From contig CANCXX010000002.1 in NCBI GenBank assembly GCA_947381965.1, forward strand, positions 83,548 to 147,547: 64,000 bases of DNA, given 5' to 3'. The stretch comes from an uncultured bacterium (lineage in GTDB: Bacteria > Bacillota > Clostridia > Lachnospirales > Lachnospiraceae). The notes under the pieces were generated by a model. The model had not been told where the DNA came from, searched no databases, and saw nothing but the letters and a program-made list of their open reading frames with translations. Shown one piece after another: positions 18,941-30,192 of the stretch; the stretch's first letter is position 1, and every line of letters begins with the position of its first letter. The translations under genes and the position numbers were made by a program.

Positions 18941-19420
18941 ATGAGCGATAACAAAAGCCAGGAACAAATTTCACTGGAAAAAGATTACGAAGAATATGTC
19001 AAAAAAATTACCCCCACCCACAACCTGTATCTGCAGATGCTGAAAGCATTTATTACCGGCGGAATTATCTGCATTGTGGGGCAGGCTTTGTTGAACTTTG
19101 CAGGCAGCCGGATGGGAATGGATAAGGAAACCGCAGGCAGTTTCTGTTCTCTGATTCTGGTATTTATAAGCGTTATTTTAACAGGACTTAACATTTACCC
19201 ATCCATTGTAAAATTTGGGGGCGCAGGCGCCTTGGTTCCCATTACAGGATTTGCCAATTCCGTGGCCGCACCTGCTGTTGAGTTTAAAAAGGAAGGTCAG
19301 GTATTTGGCATTGGCTGTAAAATATTCACCATAGCCGGTCCCGTTATCCTTTATGGTATTTTTACCAGCTGGTTCCTGGGCCTTTGCTACTGGATTGGGA
19401 AAGCGGCCGGATGGTTCTGA
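18941..19420 (+). CDS. spoVAC: Stage V sporulation protein AC
   Basis: Encodes 159 residues with four membrane segments, and IVKFGGAGALVPITGFANS as the SpoVAC/AE signature. SpoVAC forms a mechanosensitive channel in the spore inner membrane involved in dipicolinate release. It is transcribed divergently from the MBOAT-SGNH-spoVAD group and convergently with the DUF6062 gene. The SD is AGGAGG, 7 bp before ATG. Confidence 0.93.
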   Translation: MSDNKSQEQISLEKDYEEYVKKITPTHNLYLQMLKAFITGGIICIVGQALLNFAGSRMGMDKETAGSFCSLILVFISVILTGLNIYPSIVKFGGAGALVPITGFANSVAAPAVEFKKEGQVFGIGCKIFTIAGPVILYGIFTSWFLGLCYWIGKAAGWF

Positions 19421-19442
19421 TATAAATGCCGGAGGCGCTTAT

Positions 19443-19474
19443 AAAAGCCGATTCACCTGGGCGAACCGGCTTTT
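19443..19474. terminator. Bidirectional terminator hairpin between spoVAC and DUF6062
   Basis: AAAAGCCG and CGGCTTTT form an 8-bp stem around a 16-nt loop, with A/T-rich arms that serve either strand. It sits between two converging genes. Confidence 0.7.
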
Positions 19475-19485
19475 AGCCATCCAAA

Positions 19486-20247
19486 TTATTTATTCATTTT
19501 ATAGGGTTCATCCGCCGGATAACCGCCCTTTAACTTCTGCATTCCTCTTTGTACGGCATCCTTGGAGTTTTTCCAGTCCGCATCCTTGTAGCGGTAATCA
19601 AACTTTTCCACCAGCCAGGAAACGTCCTCCTGCAGCCGCTCCATATTTTTCTCCATCAGGGCAAACATAGCCGGATAAAAGTCCTTTTTTTCCTTATCAT
19701 TCAAACGCGTTTCCGAATATTCACACAAATCTCCGAAATGATGCAGGCAAAAACCTTTGCTTTCCTTTATCCTGTTTCTAAAATCCCCATCACTTTTATA
19801 CATATAAAAGAAAGTGTCCATGTATCTGTCATAAGTGTCCGAAAAGCGGTTACAGATATAGCAGGACTTTTCTTTCTCCTGTACCCACATGCCAATTGGA
19901 TTCTCCCTTTCAGCGCTTTTCTTAAATTTCCCCATAAGAGTGGACTTGGAAGGCGTAAATTTTTTAAACTGCTCCTTCATCTCTTTATTCATCTGCATAT
20001 AATGCGTCTTTAAAATCCATCCGTTCCCCAGGGTATTGCCATAATCAAACATCTTTTTAAAATGCTCCCGGCAAAATCCCGCCTTGTCCGTAGCCTCTCT
20101 GACGTCACTTTCCATATAGGAGGAACCGGAGCCAAGAACAAAGTCAATAATATCCTGCTCAACCGCCCTCTCAATATAGCAAAAAGGACATTCGTCATTT
20201 GCATTGACCGCATCGTTCAGCGGTATGGTGTAAAGCTTCTCTTTCAT
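19486..20247 (-). CDS. DUF6062 family protein
   Basis: Encodes 253 soluble residues with four ordered Cys/His motifs: CPFCYIE near residue 20, FCREHFKK near 58, CYICNRF near 133 and FCLHHFGD near 166. The repeated CxxC...FCxxH pattern suggests two related metal-binding modules. The family is lineage-typical of Clostridia and its function is unknown. The TetR gene lies about 55 bp upstream on the same strand, so the two may be co-transcribed. Confidence 0.82.
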   Translation of the reverse strand: MKEKLYTIPLNDAVNANDECPFCYIERAVEQDIIDFVLGSGSSYMESDVREATDKAGFCREHFKKMFDYGNTLGNGWILKTHYMQMNKEMKEQFKKFTPSKSTLMGKFKKSAERENPIGMWVQEKEKSCYICNRFSDTYDRYMDTFFYMYKSDGDFRNRIKESKGFCLHHFGDLCEYSETRLNDKEKKDFYPAMFALMEKNMERLQEDVSWLVEKFDYRYKDADWKNSKDAVQRGMQKLKGGYPADEPYKMNK

Positions 20248-20301
20248 TTTCCTACCCTTCCCTTTCGTATTTTTATTCTATCCCCCTGCGAAATCAAAAT
20301 T

Positions 20302-20904
20302 TTATATGTAACAAAGGGTTTTCATCATGTCAAGATACTGCTTCACTTCCCCATAATATATTTCCGGCTGAAAAGAGCTTTCCCTGAAATGCTCTGCCAT
20401 TAGCCCGTCAGCCACATATTCTATGGTTTTCGTAAGCAGCCCCACATCCGTTTCTTTTTTGAAACTGGTAAGGTCCGCCCGCTGCAGGATTTCCTCATAT
20501 AATCCTGCAAGAACTTCCCGCTTATCCTCTGTCTCCACCAACGCCTCGCTGACAATTTCTTCCCGGCTCTTGTTTAAAAACTGAAGCATATATGGATAAT
20601 TTTTCATTACCTGCAGCTGGGAAAGTTTAATCTGGCTGATAAGCATAAAATAATCTGTTTCTTTTGCCGACACGCCTGTGGAAAGCTCCAGCATCATATA
20701 CCTGACACTGTAATCATAAATAAATGAATACAGCCCCAGCTTACTGATAAAATAGTGAAACAGCAATCCTTTACTGATGCCTGCTTCTTTCACGATATCG
20801 TCTGTACTGGCATGGGCATACCCATGAAGCGCAAACATCTTAAGGGAAGCATTAATCATTCTGTCCTGTTTTTCTTTTTTTAAATCAAAAAATTTATCAT
20901 TCAT
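20302..20904 (-). CDS. TetR/AcrR-family transcriptional regulator
   Basis: Encodes 200 residues starting at MNDKFFDLKKEKQDRM, with a GGGGG SD. The TetR helix-turn-helix is clear at about residues 10-55 (HGYAHASTDDIVKEAGISKGLLFHYF is the core region). The C-terminal ligand domain is unassigned. Two TTGACT/AGTCAA palindromes lie about 140-180 bp upstream and could be its operators, which would imply autoregulation. Confidence 0.88.
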   Translation of the reverse strand: MNDKFFDLKKEKQDRMINASLKMFALHGYAHASTDDIVKEAGISKGLLFHYFISKLGLYSFIYDYSVRYMMLELSTGVSAKETDYFMLISQIKLSQLQVMKNYPYMLQFLNKSREEIVSEALVETEDKREVLAGLYEEILQRADLTSFKKETDVGLLTKTIEYVADGLMAEHFRESSFQPEIYYGEVKQYLDMMKTLCYI

Positions 20905-21041
20905 GTATTTCCCCCTGCATATACAGACAGCCCTCACAAAAGGACGGACAGACCGCTCTTCCCACACCTTTCTGTTATATGCTGCATTTTCATTTGTTTA
21001 TTCCCGCAAGCAATGAGTCAACCGGACGCGAAGCCATCCGT

Positions 21042-21087
21042 TTGACTTTCAGTCAACAGATTGCTATCATTGACTTTATTAGTCGAA
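21042..21087. promoter_or_regulatory. Paired TTGACT...AGTCAA palindromes, candidate TetR operators
   Basis: Positions 21042-21056 are a perfect palindrome, TTGACT-ttc-AGTCAA. Positions 21070-21087 repeat it as TTGACT-ttatt-AGTCGAA. They lie in the 350-bp gap between the divergent tetR and 21255 genes. Nothing else was found in this gap apart from A/T-rich sequence before the 21255 gene. Confidence 0.45.
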
Positions 21088-21254
21088 TTTAACTATAACA
21101 TATTTGACGACTTACTTCAATCATTTCCGTAACAGTTCCTTCTATAAATGAAGCCCTAAAAATTTTATGGATTTTTTATACATATTCTCTTTTCAATTTC
21201 ACAAAATAGTATTAAGATATTACTAGATGATGAACAATCGAAAGGAGTACCCTT

Positions 21255-21818
21255 ATGTCCAAAAAATTTGGTAAATTTTTACTCTTCTCCGCTGTAGCCG
21301 GCGCTGCTGCTTATGGTGCATATCACTATTTCCAGACGAAAGACAACGCTCCTTCCTCAGACAAAGACGAGGATACGGATGATGATTTCGATGATTTCAG
21401 CGAGGACCTTGATGAGGATACCGACGTAACCAAAGAACGATCCTACGTCTCCTTAAATCTTGATAAGGCGGAGGCCATCGCTTCCGAAGCCTTTCATAAA
21501 GCCAAAGAAGTTATTGCTGATTCTGTCCAGCAGGTTAAGGATACCGTTAAATCCGTTACAGAAGGCCAGTCAGTTTCTGAAACAAACTTCACAGATTTAA
21601 CTGCTGTAAATAAGGAAAAAAATGCGGAAAAAGAGACAGATACCAGTGGGGCGGATGAGGAAGCTTCCACCGATAAGAAAGCGGAAGACGCTTCACAGAC
21701 AGAACCCGTAAAGGACGAAACTGCCCCGGCAGAACCTTCCGCCGAAAATGTTTCTTCTGAAACTGCCTCCTCCGACTCTTCCCAAAAGGTAGAAGAGTTC
21801 TATAACGACTCCGTGTAG
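21255..21818 (+). CDS. Acidic membrane-anchored hypothetical protein
   Basis: Encodes 187 residues, preceded by an AAAGGAG SD. A short Lys-containing N-terminus and one hydrophobic segment (about residues 8-24) are followed by a strongly acidic Asp/Glu stretch (about 35-58). An amphipathic Ala/Lys/Glu region (70-105) and a Ser/Thr/Glu/Ala-rich disordered tail follow. The helix KAEAIASEAFHKAKEVIAD recalls apolipophorin- or YtxH-like proteins, but I assign no family. It is divergent from tetR and shares its candidate operator region. Confidence 0.75.
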   Translation: MSKKFGKFLLFSAVAGAAAYGAYHYFQTKDNAPSSDKDEDTDDDFDDFSEDLDEDTDVTKERSYVSLNLDKAEAIASEAFHKAKEVIADSVQQVKDTVKSVTEGQSVSETNFTDLTAVNKEKNAEKETDTSGADEEASTDKKAEDASQTEPVKDETAPAEPSAENVSSETASSDSSQKVEEFYNDSV

Positions 21819-21828
21819 ACAAAAATCA

Positions 21829-21893
21829 GCCTGCCTAAAACGTGTCCGGAATCATTCCTGTAATTTCCGCACGCCTTAAGCAGGTTGTTTTTA
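21829..21893. terminator. Imperfect stem-loop between convergent genes
   Basis: CAGCCTGC...GCAGGTTG and an inner CGTG...CACG with a GGAAT/ATTCC core form a bulged hairpin, followed on the plus strand by TTTTT. It lies between the acidic-protein gene and the converging MocR gene and is likely a terminator. Confidence 0.45.
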
Positions 21894-21940
21894 TTCCCAT
21901 TCGCAAGGGGCCAAATGTCTGCCTGCAGCAGGGTCATTGA

Positions 21941-23410
21941 TTATAAAAAATGGGACCATGCCTTTTTCAAAAGACTGATTCCATAAGATATCTCCTGCTC
22001 TTCCAGCGCGCCATATCCTAAAAGAACCGTTCCTTCAAAAAGAGTCCCCTCTATTCCGCTTTTTTTCATACAGGCATCCGATATGCCATACAGCCTTACC
22101 CCCTCTTTAGCCGCCGCTTTTAAAAGCTCTCCCTCCGGTATTTTCCTGCGGCTGGCAAGGAGAATATGGAGCCCTGCATTTTCACCGGACACCACAAATT
22201 CCTTTTCAAAGGCAGAAAGCTGCCCCAGCAGGAAATCGTGCTTAAGCCTGTATATCTTTCTCATTTTATTTAAATAGCGTTCAAAATAACCGTCTCTGAT
22301 AAATTCATTTAATATCCGCTGGTCAATACGGGAAACTGTGGAGGCATAAAATCCACAGCTTTCTTTATAAACGGAAAGAAGCTTTAAGGGCAGAACCATA
22401 TAACCCACACGTATGGCAGGGGCAATCGACTTGGAAAATGTACCCATATAAATCACTTTTCCTTTCCTGTCAGAAGCCTGCAGGGAAGGAATGGGCTTTC
22501 CCTTGTACCGGAACTCACTGTCATAGTCATCTTCAATCAGGTAACGCTCTTCCTCCTCGTTGGCCCACTTTAAAAGCTCCAGTCTTCTTCCTATGGGCAT
22601 AACAATTCCCGTAGGATACTGGTGGGAAGGCATTACATATGCCACCCTTGCTTTCGTTTCCCGGAGCTTTTCCACATCCATGCCGCTGCTGTCCATGGGA
22701 ATTGCTTCTATTTCATAAGCAAAAGACCGGAATACTTTGTAGGCCCGTTTATAGGTAGGCTCCTCCATGGCGACCGGCACATGACGGCCTAATATTTTTT
22801 CCAGCAGCATAAAAAGATAATCTGTGCCGGCCCCTACAATAATCTGCTCCGGCCCACAGTTTACTCCTCTGGAAGAGTGAAGATACCTGCTGATGGTTTC
22901 CCTAAGCGCCTCGTCCCCTTGGGCGTCCCCCAGCGCAAACATTTCACTGTTGGCATCCACCAGAATATTTTTCGTTATTTTCTTCCATGTGGCAAAGGGA
23001 AAAGCTTTCAGACTTATGGCATGTGGGGAAAAATCATACTTTACAGGAAAGCGCTCTTCTCTCAAAAGCTCTTTATCCCCCCTGTCATCCAAAATTGAGA
23101 GGTTCTCTGCCGCTTTTTCTGATATTTTTTCTTCTTTTCCCACAGATAAATGAAATAAATCCTCTGCCGGACTTACAAAATATCCCTTACAGGGCCTTGC
23201 CTCCACATATCCTTCCGCCACCAGCTGTCCATAGGCAACGTCCACCGTACTTCTGGCTACCTGCAGATATTCCGCCAGAAAACGGGCAGAGGGAAGCTTC
23301 TCCCCCACCAGAAGCTTCCCTTTCCTTATTTCCTCTTTAATGTATTCATAAATCTGCTGATACAGACATTTGCCTTCTGCATCCGTTAATTGAATGGCCA
23401 GATCCATCAT
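21941..23410 (-). CDS. MocR/PdxR-type regulator (GntR HTH fused to aminotransferase domain)
   Basis: Encodes 489 residues with the ATG-ATG start at 23410; the longer frame has no SD. A GntR winged helix (about 10-80: CLYQQIYEYIKEEI, LPSARFLAEYLQVARSTV) is joined to a fold-type I aminotransferase domain whose PLP lysine lies in YMGTFSKSIAPAIRVGY near residue 326. Such proteins sense PLP or amino-acid derivatives, and PdxR members control pyridoxine synthesis. No pdx genes are nearby. The start lies 7 bp from the glnS stop. Confidence 0.9.
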   Translation of the reverse strand: MMDLAIQLTDAEGKCLYQQIYEYIKEEIRKGKLLVGEKLPSARFLAEYLQVARSTVDVAYGQLVAEGYVEARPCKGYFVSPAEDLFHLSVGKEEKISEKAAENLSILDDRGDKELLREERFPVKYDFSPHAISLKAFPFATWKKITKNILVDANSEMFALGDAQGDEALRETISRYLHSSRGVNCGPEQIIVGAGTDYLFMLLEKILGRHVPVAMEEPTYKRAYKVFRSFAYEIEAIPMDSSGMDVEKLRETKARVAYVMPSHQYPTGIVMPIGRRLELLKWANEEEERYLIEDDYDSEFRYKGKPIPSLQASDRKGKVIYMGTFSKSIAPAIRVGYMVLPLKLLSVYKESCGFYASTVSRIDQRILNEFIRDGYFERYLNKMRKIYRLKHDFLLGQLSAFEKEFVVSGENAGLHILLASRRKIPEGELLKAAAKEGVRLYGISDACMKKSGIEGTLFEGTVLLGYGALEEQEISYGISLLKKAWSHFL

Positions 23411-23417
23411 TGCTATA

Positions 23418-25127
23418 TTAATCCTTTTTAGGAAGCACATAAGAACTTTTCAGAGAAACAATTCTGTTAAACACAAGCGCTCCCTCCTTTGAGTCCTTTG
23501 TATCCACACAGAAATATCCCTGACGCACAAACTGGAAGCTTTCATAGGGTTTTGCATCTTTAAGCCCCGGCTCTAAGAAGCACTCCTTCAAAACCGTAAG
23601 GGAATTGGGATTTAAGTTCAGGCTTCCATCTTCATTATATACACCCTTTTCTTCGTCAATGATATTTTCATAAAGCCTTACCTCAGCCTTCACCGCTTCC
23701 TTTGCAGGCACCCAATGAATGGTTCCTTTTACCTTACGTCCGTTAAAACCGCTGCCGCATTTGGTTTCCGGATCATATGTGCAGTGCACTTCAATGACCT
23801 TTCCCTGTTCATCCTTCACGCAGCCTGTACATGTAACAAAATAAGCGTTCATCAGGCGCACCTCATTGCCCGGATACAGCCGGAAGTATTTTTTCGGCGG
23901 TTCCTCCATAAAATCTTCACGGTCAATGTAAAGTTCTCTGCCAAAAGGTATCTGCCTGGTGCCCATTTCTTCATTCTCAAGATTGTTGGCAGCCTCCAGC
24001 ATCTCCACCTGATCCTCCGGGTAGTTGTCAATAATCAGCTTTACAGGGTCCAGGGCCGCCATCATGCGAGGGCGCTTTAATTTTAAGTCTTCTCTGATAC
24101 AGTATTCCAGCATCGCATAGTCTGCGGAAGAGTTACTTTTGGACACCCCGCACAGCTCCACAAACATCCTGACAGACTCCGGTGTAAACCCTCTTCTCCT
24201 TAAAGCGGCAATGGATACCAGCCTTGGGTCGTCCCAGCCGTCCACAATGCCCTCTTCCACCAGTTTCTTAATATATCTCTTGCCTGTTACCACATTGGTC
24301 AGATACATTTTTGCAAACTCAATCTGTCTGGGAGGATTCGGGTATTCCAGCTCCCGGACCACCCAGTCATAAAGAGGTCTGTGATCCTCAAACTCTAACG
24401 TACAAATAGAATGGGTAATGCCCTCAATGGCGTCTTCAATTGGATGGGCAAAATCGTACATAGGGTAAATACACCATTCATCCCCGGTATTGTGATGGGA
24501 CATATGGGCAACACGGTAAATGATAGGGTCCCGCATATTTATGTTAGGAGACGCCATATCGATTTTTGCACGAAGCGTCTTTTCCCCGTCTGCATATTCC
24601 CCATTTTTCATTTTTTCAAAAAGCGTAAGATTCTCTTCAATACTGCGCTCACGGCTGGGGTCGTTCTTTCCCGGTTCCGTAAGAGTTCCCCTGTATTCCT
24701 TCATTTCCTCTGCAGAAAGATCTGACACGTAGGCTTTTCCTTTGCGTATCAGCTTTACTGCCGCTTCATACATCTGCCCAAAATAATTGGATGCAAAAAA
24801 CAACCGGTCCTCCCAATCCGCACCCAGCCACTTAATATCCGCAAGAATAGACTCCACAAACTCGGTCTTTTCTTTGGTGGGATTGGTATCGTCAAAGCGC
24901 ATGTTGAACTTTCCGTTATATTCCTTTGCAAGGCCATAATTAAGAAGGATACTCTTGGCATGCCCAATATGCAGATATCCATTGGGCTCCGGCGGGAATC
25001 TGGTGTGTACGGTATTATATACACCCTCTGCCAGATCCTTATCAATCATCTGCTCTATAAAGTTTCTGGAGCCTGTCACCTGGGATTCTTCCTTTAAATC
25101 ACTGTTTTTTTCTTCAATCTCACTCAT
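23418..25127 (-). CDS. glnS: Glutamine--tRNA ligase
   Basis: Encodes 569 residues. The class I HIGH motif is in [15 protein letters not shown] near residue 52, and the GlnRS-type C-terminal beta-barrels are present. The second signature motif, usually MSKR/KMSKS, reads [12 protein letters not shown] here, keeping the Lys but not the Met-Ser. The flanking GWDDPR and [11 protein letters not shown] segments are normal. This indicates direct charging of tRNA-Gln, though GatCAB may coexist elsewhere. An SD of GGAGGGG lies about 11 bp upstream. It follows the GGDEF-EAL gene by 20 bp. Confidence 0.95.
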   Translation of the reverse strand: MSEIEEKNSDLKEESQVTGSRNFIEQMIDKDLAEGVYNTVHTRFPPEPNGYLHIGHAKSILLNYGLAKEYNGKFNMRFDDTNPTKEKTEFVESILADIKWLGADWEDRLFFASNYFGQMYEAAVKLIRKGKAYVSDLSAEEMKEYRGTLTEPGKNDPSRERSIEENLTLFEKMKNGEYADGEKTLRAKIDMASPNINMRDPIIYRVAHMSHHNTGDEWCIYPMYDFAHPIEDAIEGITHSICTLEFEDHRPLYDWVVRELEYPNPPRQIEFAKMYLTNVVTGKRYIKKLVEEGIVDGWDDPRLVSIAALRRRGFTPESVRMFVELCGVSKSNSSADYAMLEYCIREDLKLKRPRMMAALDPVKLIIDNYPEDQVEMLEAANNLENEEMGTRQIPFGRELYIDREDFMEEPPKKYFRLYPGNEVRLMNAYFVTCTGCVKDEQGKVIEVHCTYDPETKCGSGFNGRKVKGTIHWVPAKEAVKAEVRLYENIIDEEKGVYNEDGSLNLNPNSLTVLKECFLEPGLKDAKPYESFQFVRQGYFCVDTKDSKEGALVFNRIVSLKSSYVLPKKD

Positions 25128-25147
25128 AACTTATTAGCCCCTCCAGC

Positions 25148-27841
25148 TCATTTGCGCTGGGGCCATACCTCCTTTTTGTTCTTCTGCGCATATTTTTTTT
25201 CAAAGGCCCTAAAAGACATGGGCCGGTCAAAGTAATATCCCTGTACCTGTCCAACGCCCATTTCCGATAAAATCTCAAGCTGCCCTTTCGTCTCCACGCC
25301 TTCCACACACAATTGGACATCAAGATTTTCCGCTAAATCACCTACCATTCTGATAAATGACCGGGCGTACGCATCCCTGTCCAGGTCCTTCACAAAGCTT
25401 TGGTCCACTTTAATCAAATCCAGCGGAAATTCCCTGATATGGTTTAAAGAAGAATAGCCGGTTCCAAAGTCATCCAGCGCAATCTGGACTCCCAGCTTCT
25501 TAATCCCTGACAAAATTTCCCTCATATGCTCCATATCGTTTATTGCCAAATCCTCTGTCACTTCAAGCATAAGATTATGGGGCGTTATTCCTGTATCTTT
25601 AATAACTTTTTCTATTGTTTCCACAATATCTGTCTGTAAAAGCTGGACTACTGAAAGATTTACATTGACTTTGTATTCCGGATGACCGCTTCGGTTCCAC
25701 TTTCTGCAGTTTTTACAGGCTTCCTGCAGTACATATGCGCCAATGGGATTAATCAGCCCCAAATATTCTGCCATGGGTATAAATTCTGACGGTAACATAT
25801 ACCCCATTTCTGCATTATTCCAGCGTATTAAGGCTTCCGCTCCTATACAGGAATAATTCTTTCCCCGTATGTCAATAATCGGCTGGTAGTATACTTTAAA
25901 TTCCTGGTATCCTTTAACCGTAGCATCCCGCATATTCTTTTCCATGTCAAGGCGCTTGCCTGACCGGGCATCCATATCATCGCAATAGCGGGCCATTCTG
26001 TTCTTTCCGCCTTTCTTGGCCTCATACATGGCAATGTCCGCCTTTTTTACCAGCTCATGGACTTCGCTGCCCTCTGTTGGAAATTCCACTGCCCCCATGC
26101 TCATGGTGCAGTAATAATCTGCATCCTTTAAAAACCAGGGCTTTACAAAAATTTCTTCTATGGATGCAATAATTTTATCTAATTGTTCATACTGCTCCGG
26201 CGGCACAATAATAACAAACTCGTCTCCGCCCATCCGGTAACAGCACTCTTCAATTCCTTCCACCTGCTTTAAGCTGTGGGAAATGGCCTTTAACAGCACA
26301 TCTCCATACTGGTGCCCCAGCCCGTCATTGATATGCTTAAAGTTATCCAGATCCATATAAAGCAACATCCCCTTACGGCCTTGGGCAGACGCCTCTTCCA
26401 CATATCTTGCAAGATCATCCTCACAGCCCATGCGGTTATAAAGACCTGTCAGAAAATCAATACGGACCTGTTTTTCCAGCTGTTTTTGATAGTTCTTCCT
26501 TTCCGTAATATCATACAGTACACATAAAAGAGCGTTTCCGCCGTCTCCCCATTTTATCCTTGTATGATAAAAGTCAAACCAGCGCTCTTTTTGTGAGTCG
26601 TACACTTCACGGTAGTTGCCGTCTTCCTGCAGCCACCCATCAAACACAGAATTTATTGTTTTGCTTTCCAGTTCTTCTTTAAAGGCACGGCGCATACTAC
26701 GGTTAGCAAACAGCATTTCCCCTGTGGCAATATTTTTCACATAAACTGCACTTTCCACATGATCCATCATAGTTTCCAGAGATACATTCACATTAGAAAG
26801 GGTATCCCTCTGGGCACGTCTTGAAAGAATGCTTTGCAGAATTTTAACAGCATCGTTTAAAAATTTTATTTCTCCCAGCGTCCAGGTACGCTCTCTTGTG
26901 ATTTCTCCAAAGCATACCCGCAGATTTTCCAGATTATCCGCCATAACAGGCATTATAATAACTGCCTTAAGCCCCAAAGCTTCCAGTTCTTCTTTTTCTC
27001 CTGCATTTTTCATGGATGCAGCCGAAAGTACCAGAGTCTTTTCCGTGCGCAAAAGAGAGATATCCGTAAAGGTTTCAAACTCCCATACCGTTTTCTTTTT
27101 ACACCATTTAGACATGATATGAGGATACTGACCACTTTTTGATATCCGGTAAACTGCCGCTGTGCTTAAGTCCAGCAGTTCCCCCACCAGGCTTAACAAT
27201 CTGCTGATAATCACTTCCGTAGGTTCTCCGCTTTCAAGAAACTGTATCGCCTCAGTTAACGCCTCTGCACGTTTCTGTCCCGCTGCCATTTCTTTTTCAG
27301 AAAGACGGCTCCTTCTGTCTGCCATGTCTGCGCTGACCTTTGCGCATTTATAAGAAAGGAGTTCATTTGAAATGTCCCTCAGGGTATCTATGGTCTTTAA
27401 AAACTGCCTTTCACTTATCACATTGGTAATTCCCTCAAGAGGGGGATTTTCATAATCTTCCGTATCTTTCACATCATCCAGCACGCCACAAACAAGCCAG
27501 TTGATTACCGCCTTGCCCTGTACCCGGCCTGATATCAAAGCCAGACGCACATTGGGGTAAGCGGTTGTCTCAACGGCCTGGTCCTCAAGTGTACTTTCAG
27601 AAACCCGGAGCAGCATATTCTGAAACTGCTCCCCGTCTATAGTCTTCTTTACTTTGTCAGCTTCCTCCGGCCTGCCGCCAAAACTGGTAAACGGATTCCC
27701 CTGACTATCCACGCAGCATACAAATATGTTCGCAATATTGCAAAAGTAATGCTGCCATTTTTCCAGTTCCCTTCCCTTAACAAGGCTGCTTAGTAATGTC
27801 TCTTCCTCCTGCCCGTAAAGCAGATCCTCCAGGTCATTCAT
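25148..27841 (-). CDS. GGDEF-EAL c-di-GMP signalling protein with sensory N-terminus
   Basis: Encodes 897 residues without clear membrane segments. In order: an N-terminal PocR-like sensory region (about 15-150), a GAF-like region (170-330), PAS (340-450), GGDEF (455-615) and EAL (635-890). The cyclase motif MGGDEFVI is intact near residue 539. The phosphodiesterase residues are also intact: EALIRW, VNVNLS, LEVTEDL, DDFGTGYSSL, IKVDQSF and CVEGVE. It could make and degrade c-di-GMP, and which activity dominates is unknown. The SD is AAGGAGAAGG. Confidence 0.92.
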   Translation of the reverse strand: MNDLEDLLYGQEEETLLSSLVKGRELEKWQHYFCNIANIFVCCVDSQGNPFTSFGGRPEEADKVKKTIDGEQFQNMLLRVSESTLEDQAVETTAYPNVRLALISGRVQGKAVINWLVCGVLDDVKDTEDYENPPLEGITNVISERQFLKTIDTLRDISNELLSYKCAKVSADMADRRSRLSEKEMAAGQKRAEALTEAIQFLESGEPTEVIISRLLSLVGELLDLSTAAVYRISKSGQYPHIMSKWCKKKTVWEFETFTDISLLRTEKTLVLSAASMKNAGEKEELEALGLKAVIIMPVMADNLENLRVCFGEITRERTWTLGEIKFLNDAVKILQSILSRRAQRDTLSNVNVSLETMMDHVESAVYVKNIATGEMLFANRSMRRAFKEELESKTINSVFDGWLQEDGNYREVYDSQKERWFDFYHTRIKWGDGGNALLCVLYDITERKNYQKQLEKQVRIDFLTGLYNRMGCEDDLARYVEEASAQGRKGMLLYMDLDNFKHINDGLGHQYGDVLLKAISHSLKQVEGIEECCYRMGGDEFVIIVPPEQYEQLDKIIASIEEIFVKPWFLKDADYYCTMSMGAVEFPTEGSEVHELVKKADIAMYEAKKGGKNRMARYCDDMDARSGKRLDMEKNMRDATVKGYQEFKVYYQPIIDIRGKNYSCIGAEALIRWNNAEMGYMLPSEFIPMAEYLGLINPIGAYVLQEACKNCRKWNRSGHPEYKVNVNLSVVQLLQTDIVETIEKVIKDTGITPHNLMLEVTEDLAINDMEHMREILSGIKKLGVQIALDDFGTGYSSLNHIREFPLDLIKVDQSFVKDLDRDAYARSFIRMVGDLAENLDVQLCVEGVETKGQLEILSEMGVGQVQGYYFDRPMSFRAFEKKYAQKNKKEVWPQRK

Positions 27842-27873
27842 AGTAAGCCTTCTCCTTATACCTTTATTCGTCT

Positions 27874-28089
27874 ATAGGTAATTGCGAAACTTGTAAACTT
27901 GATGAATATTCTGACAATCTATTCTGCCAAAAGCCTTATGCACCATGAAATCAAGACCATAGAAGACAGGAGGGACGCTACCCGACTGTCTTCTGACCTG
28001 CTGGGCTTGATGAAATGCCCGGTGCAACAGGATTTGAGTGGAATATATTGTCAGAATATTTCCACAACTTCGAGTTTCGCAATTACCTA

Positions 28090-28090
<1 letters not shown>
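27874..28090. mobile_element. 217-bp palindromic miniature element at the guaB stop codon
   Basis: The ends are inverted copies of ATAGGTAATTGCGAAAC, and a second inverted block ATATTCTGACAAT follows a less conserved stretch. Inside, TGCACC/GGTGCA, ATCAAG/CTTGAT and GAAGACAG/CTGTCTTC continue the pairing to the centre, so the whole element is one long imperfect hairpin. A perfect 9-bp direct repeat, TATTCGTCT, flanks it (27865-27873 and 28091-28099), as expected of a target-site duplication. It has no coding capacity. The last element base supplies the final A of the guaB TAA stop. Confidence 0.85.
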
Positions 28091-29683
<1,593 letters not shown>

Positions 29684-29697
29684 TTTTTTATTTAGAA

Positions 29698-30192
29698 TTA
29701 GTCTTTGAATACTTTTCTGGGGGCTACTGCCTGCATAGCATTAATCATTTCCGCATTTGGCTCGAAAATAACCTTCTGTTTTCCATCATAAAAAAATACA
29801 TATCTGGTATCCGGCTGCTTCTCCTCCCCTGAACTGTAGTCCACGGTTTTATCATTTCTGTTTTTGAAATTGTCAAGGTGCCAGGATTTGATGGGCGCCA
29901 CGATCTCCATCTGACCTAAATCAAAAACCGCAACTCTTTTACGTCTGCTCTTAGCCATTACCTTGTCAATGGTAAGCTCCTTGTCCACATAAAGATACTC
30001 ATACTCCAAATCGGCATTCAGATTAATAAAATAAGCGCCAATGCCAATTGCAATACCGATTAAAAATGCCGGCATAAATATAAGCCCCAGAAACAAAAAC
30101 CCGCCGCAGAGCATCATTGACAGGATTTTAAGGAGCGTTAAATACGCCGGAGTTTTTCTTTTAATCATCCATTCTACATATGTTTCGTTCAT
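29698..30192 (-). CDS. DUF6106 family membrane protein
   Basis: Encodes 164 residues starting at MNETYVEWM, chosen because GGAGG lies 5-6 bp upstream. A longer reading would begin at the TTG just before that SD. Two adjacent hydrophobic segments (about 20-55) are followed by a soluble C-terminal domain with basic RRKR and a VFFYDGKQKVIFEP strand. The family is common in Lachnospiraceae with unknown function. It is separated from guaB downstream by the hairpin repeat. Confidence 0.82.
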   Translation of the reverse strand: MNETYVEWMIKRKTPAYLTLLKILSMMLCGGFLFLGLIFMPAFLIGIAIGIGAYFINLNADLEYEYLYVDKELTIDKVMAKSRRKRVAVFDLGQMEIVAPIKSWHLDNFKNRNDKTVDYSSGEEKQPDTRYVFFYDGKQKVIFEPNAEMINAMQAVAPRKVFKD

